This document shows, in pieces, positions 45,268-56,560 of a stretch of 64,000 nt of DNA (position 1 is its first letter; every line of letters begins with the position of its first letter). The position numbers and the translations under genes are program-made. Under the pieces are notes generated by a model. The model had not been told where the DNA came from and did not search any database. It was given only the letters and a program-made list of their open reading frames with translations. Location of the stretch: assembly GCF_013266695.1 (NCBI RefSeq), contig NZ_JABRXF010000001.1, positions 450,236 to 514,235 of the forward strand. Reading direction: 5' to 3'. The DNA is from Hongsoonwoonella zoysiae. Lineage in GTDB: Bacteria; Pseudomonadota; Alphaproteobacteria; Rhizobiales; Stappiaceae.

Positions 45268-46176
45268 CTACTTCTGACATCGCCCGCAAAAGAAGGACGA
45301 GCGCCCGCCCTGCACCTCGCGCAAGACCGTGCCGCCGCATCCCTGCCGCGGACAGGGGGCGCCCTCACGGTCGTAAACCAGGAAAGCGTGCTGGAAATAG
45401 CCGAGCGTGCCATCCGCCTGCCTGTGGTCGCGCAAGGAGGATCCGCCGGCGGCGATCGCCTCGGCTATGACCTCGCGAATCGCCAGCGCCAGCCTTTCGG
45501 CACCCGCCGACGCCCTGCCGGCCTTCGTGACGATGGTGCCTGCGGCACGTTTCGGCGAAAGCCCCGCCCGGTGCAGCGCCTCGCAAACATATATATTGCC
45601 GAGCCCGGCAATCAGCCGCTGGTCGAGAAGGGCGGCCTTGAGCGGCGCTTTCCGGTTTGCGAAGAGGCGTGCCAGAAGATCGGCGTCAAGCTGGTTTCCC
45701 GTAGGCTCTATGCCGAGCTTTTCGAAAAGCGGGTGGCTTGCGAGAGCCGCACGCTCCACAAGCGTCATGAAACCGAAACGGCGCGGGTCGTTGTAGACGA
45801 TCCTGACGGCATCCGGCCGGGCGGGGCCCTCCAGATGAAAGACGACATGGTCGTGGCGCGGATCCTTCGAGCGGGGGATATGAAACTCCCCCGGCATTTC
45901 GGGCTCTTCCGACTCCACGCGGCCCATCTCCACGCGAAAGGAGCCGGACATGCCGAGATGCATGACGAGCACACTGCCGTCGTCAAGATCGGCCATCAGG
46001 TACTTGGAGCGCCGGCCGAGGCCTGTCACGAGCCTGCCCGTCAGCCGCTCCGCAAACCGTTCTGGAAAAGGAAAGCGCAAGTCGGGCCGGCGCTGCTCCA
46101 CCCGCACGATGCGCGCATCCTCGAAACTGGGAGCAAGGCCGCGGCGAACCGTTTCGACCTCCGGCAATTCTGGCAT
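45268..46176 (-). CDS. mutM: Formamidopyrimidine-DNA glycosylase
   Basis: MutM (Fpg) removes 8-oxoguanine and formamidopyrimidines from DNA and cuts the strand. The 302-aa protein has the catalytic N-terminus [13 protein letters not shown] (Pro2 nucleophile, Glu3), the H2TH motif region [27 protein letters not shown], and the C-terminal zinc finger with four Cys ([10 protein letters not shown] and FFCGRCQK). It is divergent from ubiE and upstream of echA, as in many rhizobia. Confidence 0.97.
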   Translation of the reverse strand: MPELPEVETVRRGLAPSFEDARIVRVEQRRPDLRFPFPERFAERLTGRLVTGLGRRSKYLMADLDDGSVLVMHLGMSGSFRVEMGRVESEEPEMPGEFHIPRSKDPRHDHVVFHLEGPARPDAVRIVYNDPRRFGFMTLVERAALASHPLFEKLGIEPTGNQLDADLLARLFANRKAPLKAALLDQRLIAGLGNIYVCEALHRAGLSPKRAAGTIVTKAGRASAGAERLALAIREVIAEAIAAGGSSLRDHRQADGTLGYFQHAFLVYDREGAPCPRQGCGGTVLREVQGGRSSFFCGRCQK

Positions 46177-46298
46177 GAAATTCGGTATCCCTATCTATCT
46201 CCCGGCGTTACATACAGGATTCAGGTCACGGATCCAGCCTGCGCCGTGGCAATGCGATGCGGCTTATATTATGGTCCGCCGCGAAAAGGAGAACAGGC

Positions 46299-47102
46299 AT
46301 GACGGCGAACAAGACTTCCGCCGGAGAAAAGGCCCGCGCGCACGGACCGGACATGGCGACGAGCTTCGGCTACCGCACGGTGGCCGATGGCGAGAAACAG
46401 CCCCTGGTGAACGAGGTATTTCACAAGGTCGCGCGCCGCTACGACGTGATGAACGACCTGATGTCGGGCGGTCTGCACCGGCTGTGGAAAGATGCGATGG
46501 TTTCGCGCCTCGCCCCGCCGCGCTCCGGCAGGAAGCCCTTTCGCATTCTCGATGTGGCGGGCGGCACGGGCGATGTCGCGACCCGGATCGTCACCCGCTC
46601 CGACGGCCCGGCGGAGGCTACCGTCCTCGACATCAACGGCTCCATGCTGGCGGTCGGCCGCGAACGGGCCGAAAAGGCCGGGCTTTCCGACAAGATCCGT
46701 TTCGTGGAAGCGAACGCCGAGGACCTGCCCTTTCCCGACAAACATTTCGACGCCTATACGATCGCCTTCGGCATCCGCAACGTGCCGCATATCGACAAGG
46801 CGCTGTCGGAAGCCTTTCGCGTGCTGAAACGCGGCGGGCGCCTGCTCGTGCTGGAATTTTCGCAGGTCGACGTGCCGATGCTCGACCGGGTCTACGACAC
46901 CTATTCCTTCAACGCGATCCCGGCGATCGGACGCTTCGTCGCCGGCGACGGCGAACCCTACCGATATCTCGTGGAATCCATCCGCAAGTTCCCCCATCAG
47001 GAGCGTTTCGCGCAGATGATCCGCGAGGCCGGTTTCTCGCGCGTCGACTACCGGAATTTTTCCGGCGGCATAGCAGCGCTCCATAGCGGCTGGAAGATCT
47101 GA
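46299..47102 (+). CDS. ubiE: Ubiquinone/menaquinone C-methyltransferase UbiE
   Basis: UbiE C-methylates demethoxyquinol in ubiquinone synthesis. The 267-aa SAM methyltransferase has [19 protein letters not shown], the family signature [17 protein letters not shown] (about 48-64), SAM motif [11 protein letters not shown] (about 86-96), [15 protein letters not shown]-like segment [15 protein letters not shown], and the C-terminal [12 protein letters not shown]. The ATG at 46299 follows AAAAGGAGAAC; the longer frame to 46257 has no site. ubiB follows after 5 bases. Confidence 0.97.
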   Translation: MTANKTSAGEKARAHGPDMATSFGYRTVADGEKQPLVNEVFHKVARRYDVMNDLMSGGLHRLWKDAMVSRLAPPRSGRKPFRILDVAGGTGDVATRIVTRSDGPAEATVLDINGSMLAVGRERAEKAGLSDKIRFVEANAEDLPFPDKHFDAYTIAFGIRNVPHIDKALSEAFRVLKRGGRLLVLEFSQVDVPMLDRVYDTYSFNAIPAIGRFVAGDGEPYRYLVESIRKFPHQERFAQMIREAGFSRVDYRNFSGGIAALHSGWKI

Positions 47103-47107
47103 AAAAC

Positions 47108-48676
47108 ATGGCGATCGGCGCAATTCTCCGCCTTTCCCGGGCCGGCTACGTCATGGCGCGCGAGGGCGTGTTTTCCATCGTCGACCTGCCCGACCTTCCC
47201 GCGGGAGCGAAACTGGCGCTCAAGCTTGTGCGGCTTCTGGAACGCCGCTCCGCCAGACGCAAGACGATGGAAGGAAGGCTTTCCGCAGCCCTCAACCGGC
47301 TGGGGCCTTCCTACGTGAAGCTCGGCCAGTTTCTCGCAACCCGCGCCGACGTGGTTGGCGACGATGTCGCGCGCGAGCTTTCCGCCCTGCAGGACAAGCT
47401 GCCGGAGTTTCCCCAGGCCGAAGCCCGCCGCCAGGTGGAAGAGCAGCTAAGCCGCCCGGTGGAGGAAGTATTCGTCGACTTCGGCGAGCCGGTGGCCGCC
47501 GCCTCCATCGCCCAGGTTCACCCCGCCACGATCCGCACCCGCGACGGGGAGCTCAGGAAGGTCGCCGTCAAGGTGCTGCGCCCGAAGGTGGAAAGCCGCT
47601 TCAGGCGCGACCTGGACGGCTTTTACTTCGTCGCCCGGCTGATCGAGCGTATCCACCCCCGCTCGCGGCGGCTGAGGCCGGTGGCCACCGTCGACACGCT
47701 GGCGCGCTCCGTCGAGCTTGAGATGGATTTTCGCCTGGAAGCCGCCGCCCTTTCCGAAATGGCGGAAAACACCGGCGAGGACGAGGGCTTCCGCGTACCG
47801 ACGGTGGACTGGACGCGCACGGCGAAACGCGTGCTGACCCTGGAATGGATCGAGGGAACGAAGCTCAACAACCTCGACAAGCTGAAGGACGACGGCCACG
47901 ACCTTGTGAAACTGGGCGAGACCGTCATCCAGTCCTTCCTGCGCCATGCGGTGCGCGACGGCTTCTTCCACGCCGACATGCACCAGGGCAACCTGTTCGT
48001 CGATCCGGACGGAACGATCGTCGCCGTCGACTTCGGGATCATGGGCAGGCTTTCGCGCGCCGAACGGCGGTTTCTGGCCGAGATCCTCTACGGCTTCATC
48101 ACCCGCGACTACCGCCGGGTGGCGGAAGTGCACTTCGAGGCGGGGTATGTGCCCGACGACCAGGACGTGGAAGTTTTTGCCCAGGCTTTACGCGCCATCG
48201 GCGAGCCGATACAGGGGCACGACGCCTCGGAGATTTCCATGGCGCGGCTTCTCACCCAGCTTCTGGAGGTGACCGAGCTTTTCAACATGCACACCCAGAC
48301 GCAGCTCATCATGCTGCAGAAGACAATGGTGGTGGTGGAAGGGGTCGCGCGCACGCTCAACCCGCATCTCGACATGTGGAAGACGTCGGAACCCGTGGTG
48401 CGCACATGGATCGAGAAGAACCTCGGCCCCGCCGCGCGCCTCCAGGACGTGGCGAGCGGCTTGTCGTCCATGGGACGCATCGCCTCCGACCTGCCGATAT
48501 TCGCCGACAGGCTGGGCAGGCTTTCCTCCGACCTGGAGCGCATGGCCGAGCGAGGCTTCAGGTTCGACCCCGAAACGGCGGAGGCGATCGGCAGGGCCGA
48601 AGCGCGCCACTCCCGGTCGGGGCGCATCGCGCTTTGGGTGATTGCGGCGCTCCTCGCGATTGCGGTTTTTTCGTAA
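47108..48676 (+). CDS. ubiB: UbiB atypical kinase-like ubiquinone biosynthesis protein
   Basis: UbiB/ADCK proteins are ATP-binding kinase-like factors needed for ubiquinone synthesis and act at the membrane. The 522-aa protein has the KxGQ motif in YVKLGQFLATRAD (about 71-83), AAASIAQVHPA (A-rich nucleotide loop, about 129-139), the metal/catalytic segments HADMHQGNLFVDPDG and VDFGIMGRL, and a C-terminal transmembrane helix (IALWVIAALLAIAVFS). It is coupled with ubiE (5-base gap). Confidence 0.95.
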   Translation: MAIGAILRLSRAGYVMAREGVFSIVDLPDLPAGAKLALKLVRLLERRSARRKTMEGRLSAALNRLGPSYVKLGQFLATRADVVGDDVARELSALQDKLPEFPQAEARRQVEEQLSRPVEEVFVDFGEPVAAASIAQVHPATIRTRDGELRKVAVKVLRPKVESRFRRDLDGFYFVARLIERIHPRSRRLRPVATVDTLARSVELEMDFRLEAAALSEMAENTGEDEGFRVPTVDWTRTAKRVLTLEWIEGTKLNNLDKLKDDGHDLVKLGETVIQSFLRHAVRDGFFHADMHQGNLFVDPDGTIVAVDFGIMGRLSRAERRFLAEILYGFITRDYRRVAEVHFEAGYVPDDQDVEVFAQALRAIGEPIQGHDASEISMARLLTQLLEVTELFNMHTQTQLIMLQKTMVVVEGVARTLNPHLDMWKTSEPVVRTWIEKNLGPAARLQDVASGLSSMGRIASDLPIFADRLGRLSSDLERMAERGFRFDPETAEAIGRAEARHSRSGRIALWVIAALLAIAVFS

Positions 48677-48760
48677 GGCACACCTGCAAATCTTTGCCCA
48701 AAGGACGCCACTGTCTTTTCCTATTCTGACCGGACCATGCGGCACAGGAAGGAGGCCTGC

Positions 48761-49180
48761 ATGACCCGGTCCTTGAAGGGGCTGATCTTCGCCCTCATGC
48801 TTAGCGTGTTCTTCGGGATCGACGCCCATGCCGCGAACGCCGCGGCGCAAGAAACGGCGCAAGCCCGGGATATGGAAAGCAAGGCGCCCTCTACGGCGGA
48901 CGGACAACCCGTGCCCCGCGACGCCGAAACCGTGTGGATCGGCCTGCCGCTCGTCAACTCCGACGGAAAGACCATCGGCACTGTGGCCGGCATCCTGCGC
49001 GACAACGAAGGCATTGTGCGCGAAGTGACGGCGGAAACCGGTGGCGTGATGGGCTTTTTCACGCGCAGGAGGGCGATCCCCGTCGAGCGCATCGTGCCGG
49101 AGGAGAAACGTATCGTCGTGCCCATGACGGACCAGGAAATCGAGGAAATGCCCGAACCCGGCGATGCGGCGAGGCAGTGA
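48761..49180 (+). CDS. Secreted PRC-barrel-like protein
   Basis: This 139-aa protein has a signal peptide (residues 1-24, ending DAHAANA), a polar linker and a PRC-barrel-like domain (about 60-130) with WIGLPLVNSDGKTIGTVAGILRDNEGIVREV and a final VPMTDQEIEEMP. PRC-barrel proteins bind partner proteins or RNA; the secreted form in rhizobia has unknown role. The start at 48761 follows AAGGAGG at best spacing; 48737 has none. It is convergent with alkB. Confidence 0.8.
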   Translation: MTRSLKGLIFALMLSVFFGIDAHAANAAAQETAQARDMESKAPSTADGQPVPRDAETVWIGLPLVNSDGKTIGTVAGILRDNEGIVREVTAETGGVMGFFTRRRAIPVERIVPEEKRIVVPMTDQEIEEMPEPGDAARQ

Positions 49181-49182
49181 TT

Positions 49183-49809
49183 TCAGGTTCCCGATTCCAG
49201 GCTTGTCACCCGTCTCAGCGTCAGGTTGATGCGCCCAGCCCCGGATAGTAGCGTCGAGGAGCCGGGGATGAGCCTGTCCACCCCGTGATAGGCAAGGCGC
49301 GAGGCACCGCCCAGCACCAGAACATCGCCCGACGAGAGGCGGAAGGACCGCGTCGGCGCCTTGCGCGCCGTTCCGCCCAGCCGGAAGACGGCCGTATCGC
49401 CCAGCGAGACCGAAACGACCGGGGCGTCGAAAGTGTCCTCATCCCTGTCCTGATGCAGGCCCATGCGGGCCTTTCCCTCGTAATAGTTGATGAGGCAGGC
49501 CTCGGGTGGCGGCGCGTCGCGCGCGACATCGGCCCAAAGGGCCTTCAGGACGGCCGGCATTTCCGGCCAGGCCTCTCCGGTTTCAGGATGATGAGGCTGA
49601 TACCGGTAACCCTTCACATCCGACACCCAGCCGAGCGGGCCGCAATTCGACATTCGAACCGAAAAGGGCTTTCCCGTTCGCGGCATCACCGGTGTAAAAA
49701 GGGGGGCGGCGCGCACCACGGAGCGGACCTCCCCAAGCAGCGCTTCCTGCGCCTGCTTGTCGAAATAACCGGGCAGCAGGCGGAAACCTTCGGGAAAGTC
49801 GTTCGTCAT
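49183..49809 (-). CDS. alkB: Alpha-ketoglutarate-dependent DNA repair dioxygenase AlkB
   Basis: AlkB removes methyl lesions (1-meA, 3-meC) from DNA with Fe(II) and 2-oxoglutarate. The 208-aa protein (start 49809) has the Fe(II) ligands in GLHQDRDE (HxD) with a distal His in AYHGVDRL, and the 2-oxoglutarate Arg in GRINLTLRRV at the C-terminus. The YYEGKARMG segment is typical of AlkB. It is convergent with the PRC-barrel gene, 2 bases between the ends. The upstream frame (to 49890) runs into the dnaK leader. Confidence 0.93.
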   Translation of the reverse strand: MTNDFPEGFRLLPGYFDKQAQEALLGEVRSVVRAAPLFTPVMPRTGKPFSVRMSNCGPLGWVSDVKGYRYQPHHPETGEAWPEMPAVLKALWADVARDAPPPEACLINYYEGKARMGLHQDRDEDTFDAPVVSVSLGDTAVFRLGGTARKAPTRSFRLSSGDVLVLGGASRLAYHGVDRLIPGSSTLLSGAGRINLTLRRVTSLESGT

Positions 49810-50114
49810 CGGCAGATTTCCAATTTCCTTCACTGTAACCAAGTCCCGGGCCCTTCGCATTTTCACGCCGAAGCGCGGATTTCCAAGCATGTTTCAGCCT
49901 CGATGGCCACCCGCAAGGAGATTCTGAAGCCGGCACAAACATGCAACTGGGCTGCCGCTCGCGTCTTGCGGGGCGGGACAGGCCCACTTATATAGCGGTC
50001 ACGATTTCGTACCCGCCGCGGCACCGCCCGCGGCACATCAAATCTTAAGTGTGGAATGGGGACCGGCGTGACGCCTTATCGGGTCTGACCGGTCTGCTGG
50101 AAAGGAAGGACGCT
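49810..50114. promoter_or_regulatory. Divergent spacer alkB-dnaK with RpoH-type promoter
   Basis: This 305-base spacer holds the alkB leader on the minus side and the RpoH-like promoter of dnaK (49965-49995), followed by a 120-base leader. Confidence 0.6.
49965..49995 (+). promoter_or_regulatory. RpoH (sigma-32) type promoter of dnaK
   Basis: CTTGCG (49965-49970), 16 bases, then CTTATATAG (49987-49995). This fits the alphaproteobacterial RpoH pattern (CTTG at -35, CYTATNT at -10) and lies 120 bases before the dnaK start, as expected for a heat-shock operon. Confidence 0.8.
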
Positions 50115-52040
<1,926 letters not shown>

Positions 52041-52053
52041 CTGTAGTATGCCT

Positions 52054-52086
52054 TTCCGGCGCCGGACCTCCGGCGCCGGAATTTTA
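52054..52086 (+). terminator. Terminator hairpin between dnaK and dnaJ
   Basis: A 12-bp perfect stem TTCCGGCGCCGG (52054-52065) with CCGGCGCCGGAA (52070-52081), 4-base loop, then TTTT. It may partly stop transcription and lower dnaJ relative to dnaK. Confidence 0.85.
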
Positions 52087-52292
52087 TGTCAGGCCGCCCG
52101 TCCGATGATGCCGCACCGATTCGAGATACCAATTTCAAGCTCCGCCGCATGTGCCCCCGCAAGCCGAAGCGGGACGCGATACCGCCGGGCGTTGCCCGGC
52201 GGGTTGCGCGACGCCGGTACGGCGCGGCGCGCCAATGCGCAAAGGAAACGACGGAGCGGACATGACGCTGCAAACGTCAGGTGAAGCCATTC

Positions 52293-53420
52293 ATGGATAA
52301 ACGCGACTATTACGAAGTGCTGGGCGTTGGGCGCGATGCCGACGAAAAGGCGCTGAAGAGCGCCTACCGCAAGCTGGCGATGCAGTTCCACCCCGACCGC
52401 AACCCCGGCGACGAAAGCGCGGAAGTCCGCTTCAAGGAAGTCAATGAAGCCTATGACGCGCTGAAGGACCCGCAAAAGCGCGCGGCCTACGACCGCTTCG
52501 GCCATGCCGCATTCGAGAACGGCGGATTCGGCGGCGGAGGCGGCGGGCACCCCGGCGATTTCGCCTCCGCCTTCTCGGATATCTTCGACGAATTCTTCGG
52601 CATGGGCGCGAACCGCCGCTCCGGCGGGCGCGAGCGCGGCGCGGACCTGCGCTACAACCTCGAGGTTACGCTGCAGGAAGCCTACTCCGGCAAGACGGTG
52701 GAGGTGGAGGTGCCGACCTCCATTACCTGCGACGAATGCTCCGGTTCCGGCGCCAAGGCCGGCACCGAGCCACAGACCTGCCGCACCTGTGGGGGCGCGG
52801 GCCGGGTGCGCGCGGCGCAGGGCTTCTTCACGCTTGAGCGCACCTGCCCCTCTTGCCAGGGCCGCGGCCAGGTGATTTCCGACCCCTGCTCTGGCTGCGG
52901 CGGATCGGGACGCAAATCCCAGATGCGGACGCTTTCGGTCAATATCCCGGCCGGCATCGAGGACGGAACGCGCATCCGCCTTGCCGGCGAAGGCGAAGCG
53001 GGCTTGCGCGGCGGACCCTCCGGCGACCTCTATATCTTCCTGTCTTTGAAGCCGCACGAATTCTTCCAGCGCGACGGGGCCGACCTGTTCTGCCGCGTGC
53101 CGGTGTCCATGACGACGGCGGCTCTTGGCGGGCAGATCGAGGTTCCCACCCTCGAAGGCGTGACGACCCGGGTAAAGGTGCCGGAAGGAACGCAAACCGG
53201 AAAGCAGTTCCGCCTGCGCGGCAAGGGGATGCCGGTGCTTCGCTCCCCCCAGTTCGGCGACATGTACATTCAGGTGACCGTAGAGACACCCACGAACCTT
53301 ACGAAGAAGCAGCGCGAATTGCTCTCGGAGTTCGAAAGCGAATCCTCCGGCGAAACCCACCCCGCCGCGCATGGTTTCTTCTCCAAGGTGAAGGATTTCC
53401 TCGACAATCTTGGCGGCTGA
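52293..53420 (+). CDS. dnaJ: Chaperone DnaJ
   Basis: DnaJ (Hsp40 type I) activates DnaK ATPase. The 375-aa protein has the J domain with HPD in [13 protein letters not shown] (about residues 27-39), a Gly-rich region ([11 protein letters not shown]), the zinc-binding Cys repeats of the CxxCxGxG type starting [27 protein letters not shown] and CSGCGGSG, and the C-terminal substrate domains. The ATG at 52293 is used instead of an in-frame GTG four codons upstream. It lies 252 bases after dnaK. Confidence 0.97.
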   Translation: MDKRDYYEVLGVGRDADEKALKSAYRKLAMQFHPDRNPGDESAEVRFKEVNEAYDALKDPQKRAAYDRFGHAAFENGGFGGGGGGHPGDFASAFSDIFDEFFGMGANRRSGGRERGADLRYNLEVTLQEAYSGKTVEVEVPTSITCDECSGSGAKAGTEPQTCRTCGGAGRVRAAQGFFTLERTCPSCQGRGQVISDPCSGCGGSGRKSQMRTLSVNIPAGIEDGTRIRLAGEGEAGLRGGPSGDLYIFLSLKPHEFFQRDGADLFCRVPVSMTTAALGGQIEVPTLEGVTTRVKVPEGTQTGKQFRLRGKGMPVLRSPQFGDMYIQVTVETPTNLTKKQRELLSEFESESSGETHPAAHGFFSKVKDFLDNLGG

Positions 53421-53493
53421 TCGAAATACGCCTTGAATTCGCCATTCGAAGAATAAAAAATCCACCCTTGCGTTTTTACGACAGGTGTTGGCG

Positions 53494-54108
53494 ATGATCG
53501 ATGGTTCTGCCCGCAAGGTCCGCGGTTTGCGCGAGAAGATCGCCGACGAGGTTCGTTTTTTCAGAAGCTGGGCGGAGAACCCGCTGACAACAGGGGCCGT
53601 CAGCCCCTCAAGCGCCGATCTTGCAAAGCGGATGGCAAGCTTTGTCGAGGCCGATGGGAACGGCAAGGTGCTGGAGCTCGGCCCCGGCACCGGCGTCGTG
53701 ACGAAGGAAATCCTCCGGCACGGCGTACCGGCTCGCGATATTGTGGCGCTTGAATACAACGGCGAATTCTGCCGTCTGCTCAAGCGCCGCCATCCCGACA
53801 TGGCCGTGGTGGAAGGCGATGCCTATACGCTCCGGAAAACGCTGGGCGAGATGAAACCAGGTTCCCTGTCGAGCATCGTTTCCTCCTTGCCGCTTTTCAC
53901 CAGGCCACGGCAGGTCCGGCGCGCGCTGATCGACGATGCGCTGACGCTGCTGAAACCGGGTGCGCCCTTCATACAGTTTTCCTACGCGCTGTTTCCCCCC
54001 GTAACTCCGGAAGCGGGCTGGTGCACGCTGCAGCGGACCGGATGGATCGTGATGAACCTGCCGCCCGCACGGGTCTGGATCTACCGCAGGCCGGAAATCC
54101 GGCACTGA
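53494..54108 (+). CDS. pmtA: PmtA-like phospholipid N-methyltransferase
   Basis: This 204-aa class I methyltransferase matches the Sinorhizobium-type PmtA, which methylates phosphatidylethanolamine to phosphatidylcholine at the membrane. The motif VLELGPGTGVVTKEIL (SAM site, about 57-72) follows FFRSWAENPLTTGAVSPSS, the typical opening (basic helix then GxVSPSS). GDAYTLRKTL and SLPLFTRP (about 127-134) are further family segments. An rRNA adenine methyltransferase is the main alternative. The ATG at 53494 follows AGGTG; a TTG three codons earlier is possible. It follows dnaJ after 73 bases. Confidence 0.78.
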   Translation: MIDGSARKVRGLREKIADEVRFFRSWAENPLTTGAVSPSSADLAKRMASFVEADGNGKVLELGPGTGVVTKEILRHGVPARDIVALEYNGEFCRLLKRRHPDMAVVEGDAYTLRKTLGEMKPGSLSSIVSSLPLFTRPRQVRRALIDDALTLLKPGAPFIQFSYALFPPVTPEAGWCTLQRTGWIVMNLPPARVWIYRRPEIRH

Positions 54109-54196
54109 CTTTCGCATCCGGAACCTTCGCATTTTTCCCAAGTGGACATCGACGTGAGGCGCGGCAATCCTGAAGTTCTTGCAAAGCAGGAAGGCC

Positions 54197-54304
54197 ATGG
54201 CGAAGAAACGCCGACAACTGCCCGGCAAAGCCGGGCCGCGAGCGCGTGAACCGGCCAGCTGCACGGCTTTCCGCCATCGCGAACCGACCGCACCCTGTCC
54301 ATGA
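54197..54304 (+). CDS. Possible micro-ORF upstream of the ferric-reductase-like gene
   Basis: This 35-aa basic ORF (MAKKRRQLPGKAGPRA at the start) has a good AGGAAGG ribosome binding site and a stop codon that overlaps the next gene's ATG (ATGA). Overlap plus ribosome binding site suggests translational coupling, but the peptide has no recognisable fold and random short frames are common in GC-rich DNA. Confidence 0.3.
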   Translation: MAKKRRQLPGKAGPRAREPASCTAFRHREPTAPCP

Positions 54305-55620
54305 GCGCGGTTCTCCTCTCCTTATTCTATCTCGCCGTCGTTTTGCTTCCACTGGCGCTATCCGCCTTCAGCGGCCTCCCGCCCCGCCCCTTCCGGGACG
54401 AATTCGCGAGTGGGGCAGGCATGCTTGCATTCGCGATCATTCTGGTGGAATTCGTGCTTTCCGGGCGCTTCCGCTCGGTGTCGGCCAAGATCGGCATGGA
54501 TGTGACGATGCGCTTTCACCAGTTGCTTGCCAGAACGGCGCTGGTGCTGGCGATGTTTCATCCCTTTCTCTACGGGTCGGAATTCAACTTGCCTTACCCG
54601 TTCGATCCCACGCGCCAACTGACGTTGACGCGGGACATCGCAAGCCTTTCCTCCGGCGTTCTTGCCTTCGTGCTGCTTCCCGCCTTCGTGATCCTTTCGA
54701 TCGGCCGCGACAGCCTGCCCTACAAATACGAAACCTGGCGATTGATGCATGGGCTGGGCGCAGTGGCGATTTCCGGCGCGCTTCTTCACCACACGGTTTC
54801 CGCCGGGCGATACGGCCAGCTACCGGCACTGGAAACCCTGTGGACGGTGCTGGCCGGACTGGCGGGCGTTTCGCTGATCTACGTCTATCTTCTGAAACCC
54901 ATGATGCTTGCCCGCGCGCCCTGGAGGGTCAGCCGGGTGCAAAAGGCCGGCGAACGAACCTGGGAGATCGACCTGGAACCGGACGGGCACCCGGGCCTTC
55001 GATACAAGGCCGGGCAATTCGCCTGGCTCAACATTGCGAACAGCGCCTTTTCGCTCCGCGAGAATCCGTTCTCCATCAGCTCCGCTCCGGGAGCGGGCAA
55101 GACATTGAGCTTCCTAATCAAGGAGCTTGGCGATTTTACGTCGACGATCGGCCAGGTGGCGCCGGAAACCCGCGCCTATGTCGACGGCCCGCACGGCAGC
55201 CTCGTCGTGACGGGGCGAAAGGAACCGGGCATCGCCTTCATCGCCGGAGGTGTTGGCCTGGCGCCGCTGCTCGGCATTCTCCGCCAGATGCGGCTGGAGC
55301 GGGACGGGAGGCCGACGCTGCTCATCTACGGCAACCGGAAGGCGGAGCAGATCGTCCATCCGCAGGAGCTGGAGGCCCTTGCAACCGAACTTGGAACCGA
55401 GATCGTCCTCGTTCTCTCCGAGCCGCCGGAAGGCTGGAGCGGACGCACCGGGATGATCGACGCAGCCCTTGTCGAAAGTATCTTTCGCGAGCCGGAAATG
55501 CGGGACTGGCTGTTCGTCATGTGCGGACCGGGGGAAATGATGGAAACCGTGGAGGATGCACTCATCGCCAAGGGTGTCCCGACCCGGCAAATCCTATCCG
55601 AAAGGTTCAGGTATGACTGA
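54301..55620 (+). CDS. Ferric-reductase-like transmembrane flavocytochrome
   Basis: This 439-aa protein has six hydrophobic segments in the first 210 residues (about 3-20, 38-55, 72-88, 112-130, 145-165, 176-196) with His residues in FHQLLARTALVLAMFHP and HGLGAVAISGALLHH that can ligate heme. The C-terminal part is an FAD/NAD(P) reductase: ENPFSISSAP (FAD-binding), IAFIAGGVGLAPLLGIL (about 312-328) and MCGPGEMM (NAD). This is the ferric-reductase/NADPH-oxidase layout, moving electrons from NAD(P)H across the membrane. The substrate is unknown. The start overlaps a micro-ORF stop, and the end overlaps the start of another micro-ORF. Confidence 0.88.
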   Translation: MSAVLLSLFYLAVVLLPLALSAFSGLPPRPFRDEFASGAGMLAFAIILVEFVLSGRFRSVSAKIGMDVTMRFHQLLARTALVLAMFHPFLYGSEFNLPYPFDPTRQLTLTRDIASLSSGVLAFVLLPAFVILSIGRDSLPYKYETWRLMHGLGAVAISGALLHHTVSAGRYGQLPALETLWTVLAGLAGVSLIYVYLLKPMMLARAPWRVSRVQKAGERTWEIDLEPDGHPGLRYKAGQFAWLNIANSAFSLRENPFSISSAPGAGKTLSFLIKELGDFTSTIGQVAPETRAYVDGPHGSLVVTGRKEPGIAFIAGGVGLAPLLGILRQMRLERDGRPTLLIYGNRKAEQIVHPQELEALATELGTEIVLVLSEPPEGWSGRTGMIDAALVESIFREPEMRDWLFVMCGPGEMMETVEDALIAKGVPTRQILSERFRYD

Positions 55621-55723
55621 GTTCTTGAGGCGTCTTTCATCGAAGCGGAGGCTCGTCCTGGCTCACTGGTCGATGAACGCGGCCATCCTGACCGTCCTGA
55701 TCGCCTTCGCTCTGCGCGGGTGA
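55613..55723 (+). CDS. Possible single-pass membrane micro-protein
   Basis: This 36-aa ORF overlaps the last 8 bases of the ferric-reductase-like gene (ATGACTGA). It has a basic N-terminus (FLRRLSSKRRLVLAHW) and a hydrophobic segment (MNAAILTVLIAFALRG), the pattern of a small membrane protein. The AAAGGTTCAGGT before the start is a good ribosome binding site. It may be an accessory subunit of the flavocytochrome; not confirmed. Confidence 0.5.
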   Translation: MTEFLRRLSSKRRLVLAHWSMNAAILTVLIAFALRG

Positions 55724-55867
55724 ACGCAGCGACGACTTCAGGTCATGAATGGATAAAAGCGGATTCCGGCCGGTGGAAAGCCGCCGATACTGGTCCGGCA
55801 AACCACGCGGTATATATGCATGAGGCGATACTCCCATCGGCAAACCCGAAACCCGGAGAAGCACTTC

Positions 55868-56452
55868 ATGCAGACACCGAAAATCCTCGTCTTCGCAGGC
55901 TCCATCCGCAGCGGATCCCACAACGCCCGGCTTGCCGGCTATATGGCCAAACAACTGGCGCTGGCGGATACCGAGGTTACGCATGTCTCGCTTGCCGACT
56001 ATCCGATGCCGATCTACGACGGCGACCTGGAGGCGGAGGAAGGCGTGCCGGAAAACGCGAAACGGCTGAAGAAGCTGATGACGAAGCAGCACGGGGTCTT
56101 CATCGCAAGCCCGGAGTACAATTCCAGCATCACGCCGCTTTTGAAGAACACCATCGACTGGATATCGCGCCTGTCCGACGATGGGGAACCGCCCTCGGCT
56201 GCCTTCAAGAACCGCGTTTTCGCCGTCGGCGGAGCTTCGCCGGGGCGGTTCGGCGGCATGCGCTCGCTGATCACCCTGCGCACGATCCTGGAAATCGGGG
56301 TAGGTGCGCTGGTCATTCCCAATATGGTTTCCGTTCCCGAAGCGAAGAGCGCCTTCGACGAGCACGGCAACCTGAAAGAAGGCCCGGCCAGGAACGCGGC
56401 AGCCGCCGCCACGGCGCGGCTGATCGAGGAGGCAAGCCTCAGGGCAACTTGA
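55868..56452 (+). CDS. NADPH-dependent FMN reductase family protein
   Basis: This 194-aa flavodoxin-fold protein has the FMN phosphate loop VFAGSIRSGSHNARLA (about 8-23), the isoalloxazine segment PEYNSSITPLLKNTIDWISR (about 81-100) and GGASPGRFGGMRS (about 121-133). It matches NAD(P)H:FMN/quinone/chromate reductases. The gene stands after the flavocytochrome but with a 144-base gap. GGAGAAG precedes the start at 55868; the 55820 frame start is weaker. Confidence 0.9.
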   Translation: MQTPKILVFAGSIRSGSHNARLAGYMAKQLALADTEVTHVSLADYPMPIYDGDLEAEEGVPENAKRLKKLMTKQHGVFIASPEYNSSITPLLKNTIDWISRLSDDGEPPSAAFKNRVFAVGGASPGRFGGMRSLITLRTILEIGVGALVIPNMVSVPEAKSAFDEHGNLKEGPARNAAAAATARLIEEASLRAT

Positions 56453-56463
56453 TCAAAGCGCTG

Positions 56464-56493
56464 TTTGCAAACGCCGCCCCAAGCCTTACATAG
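56464..56493 (+). promoter_or_regulatory. Candidate RpoH-type promoter of hslVU
   Basis: TTTG (56464-56467), 17 bases, then CTTACATAG (56485-56493). The -10 fits the RpoH pattern seen before dnaK; the -35 is one base closer and starts with T. It is 68 bases before the hslV start, so a start at 56465 is unlikely. Confidence 0.5.
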
Positions 56494-56560
56494 GGTCCGC
56501 ACCCCAGGGGGTGCCCGGCGGATGTTTCGCCGGTACGGTAATTATCAAGTCGAGGCGGGA

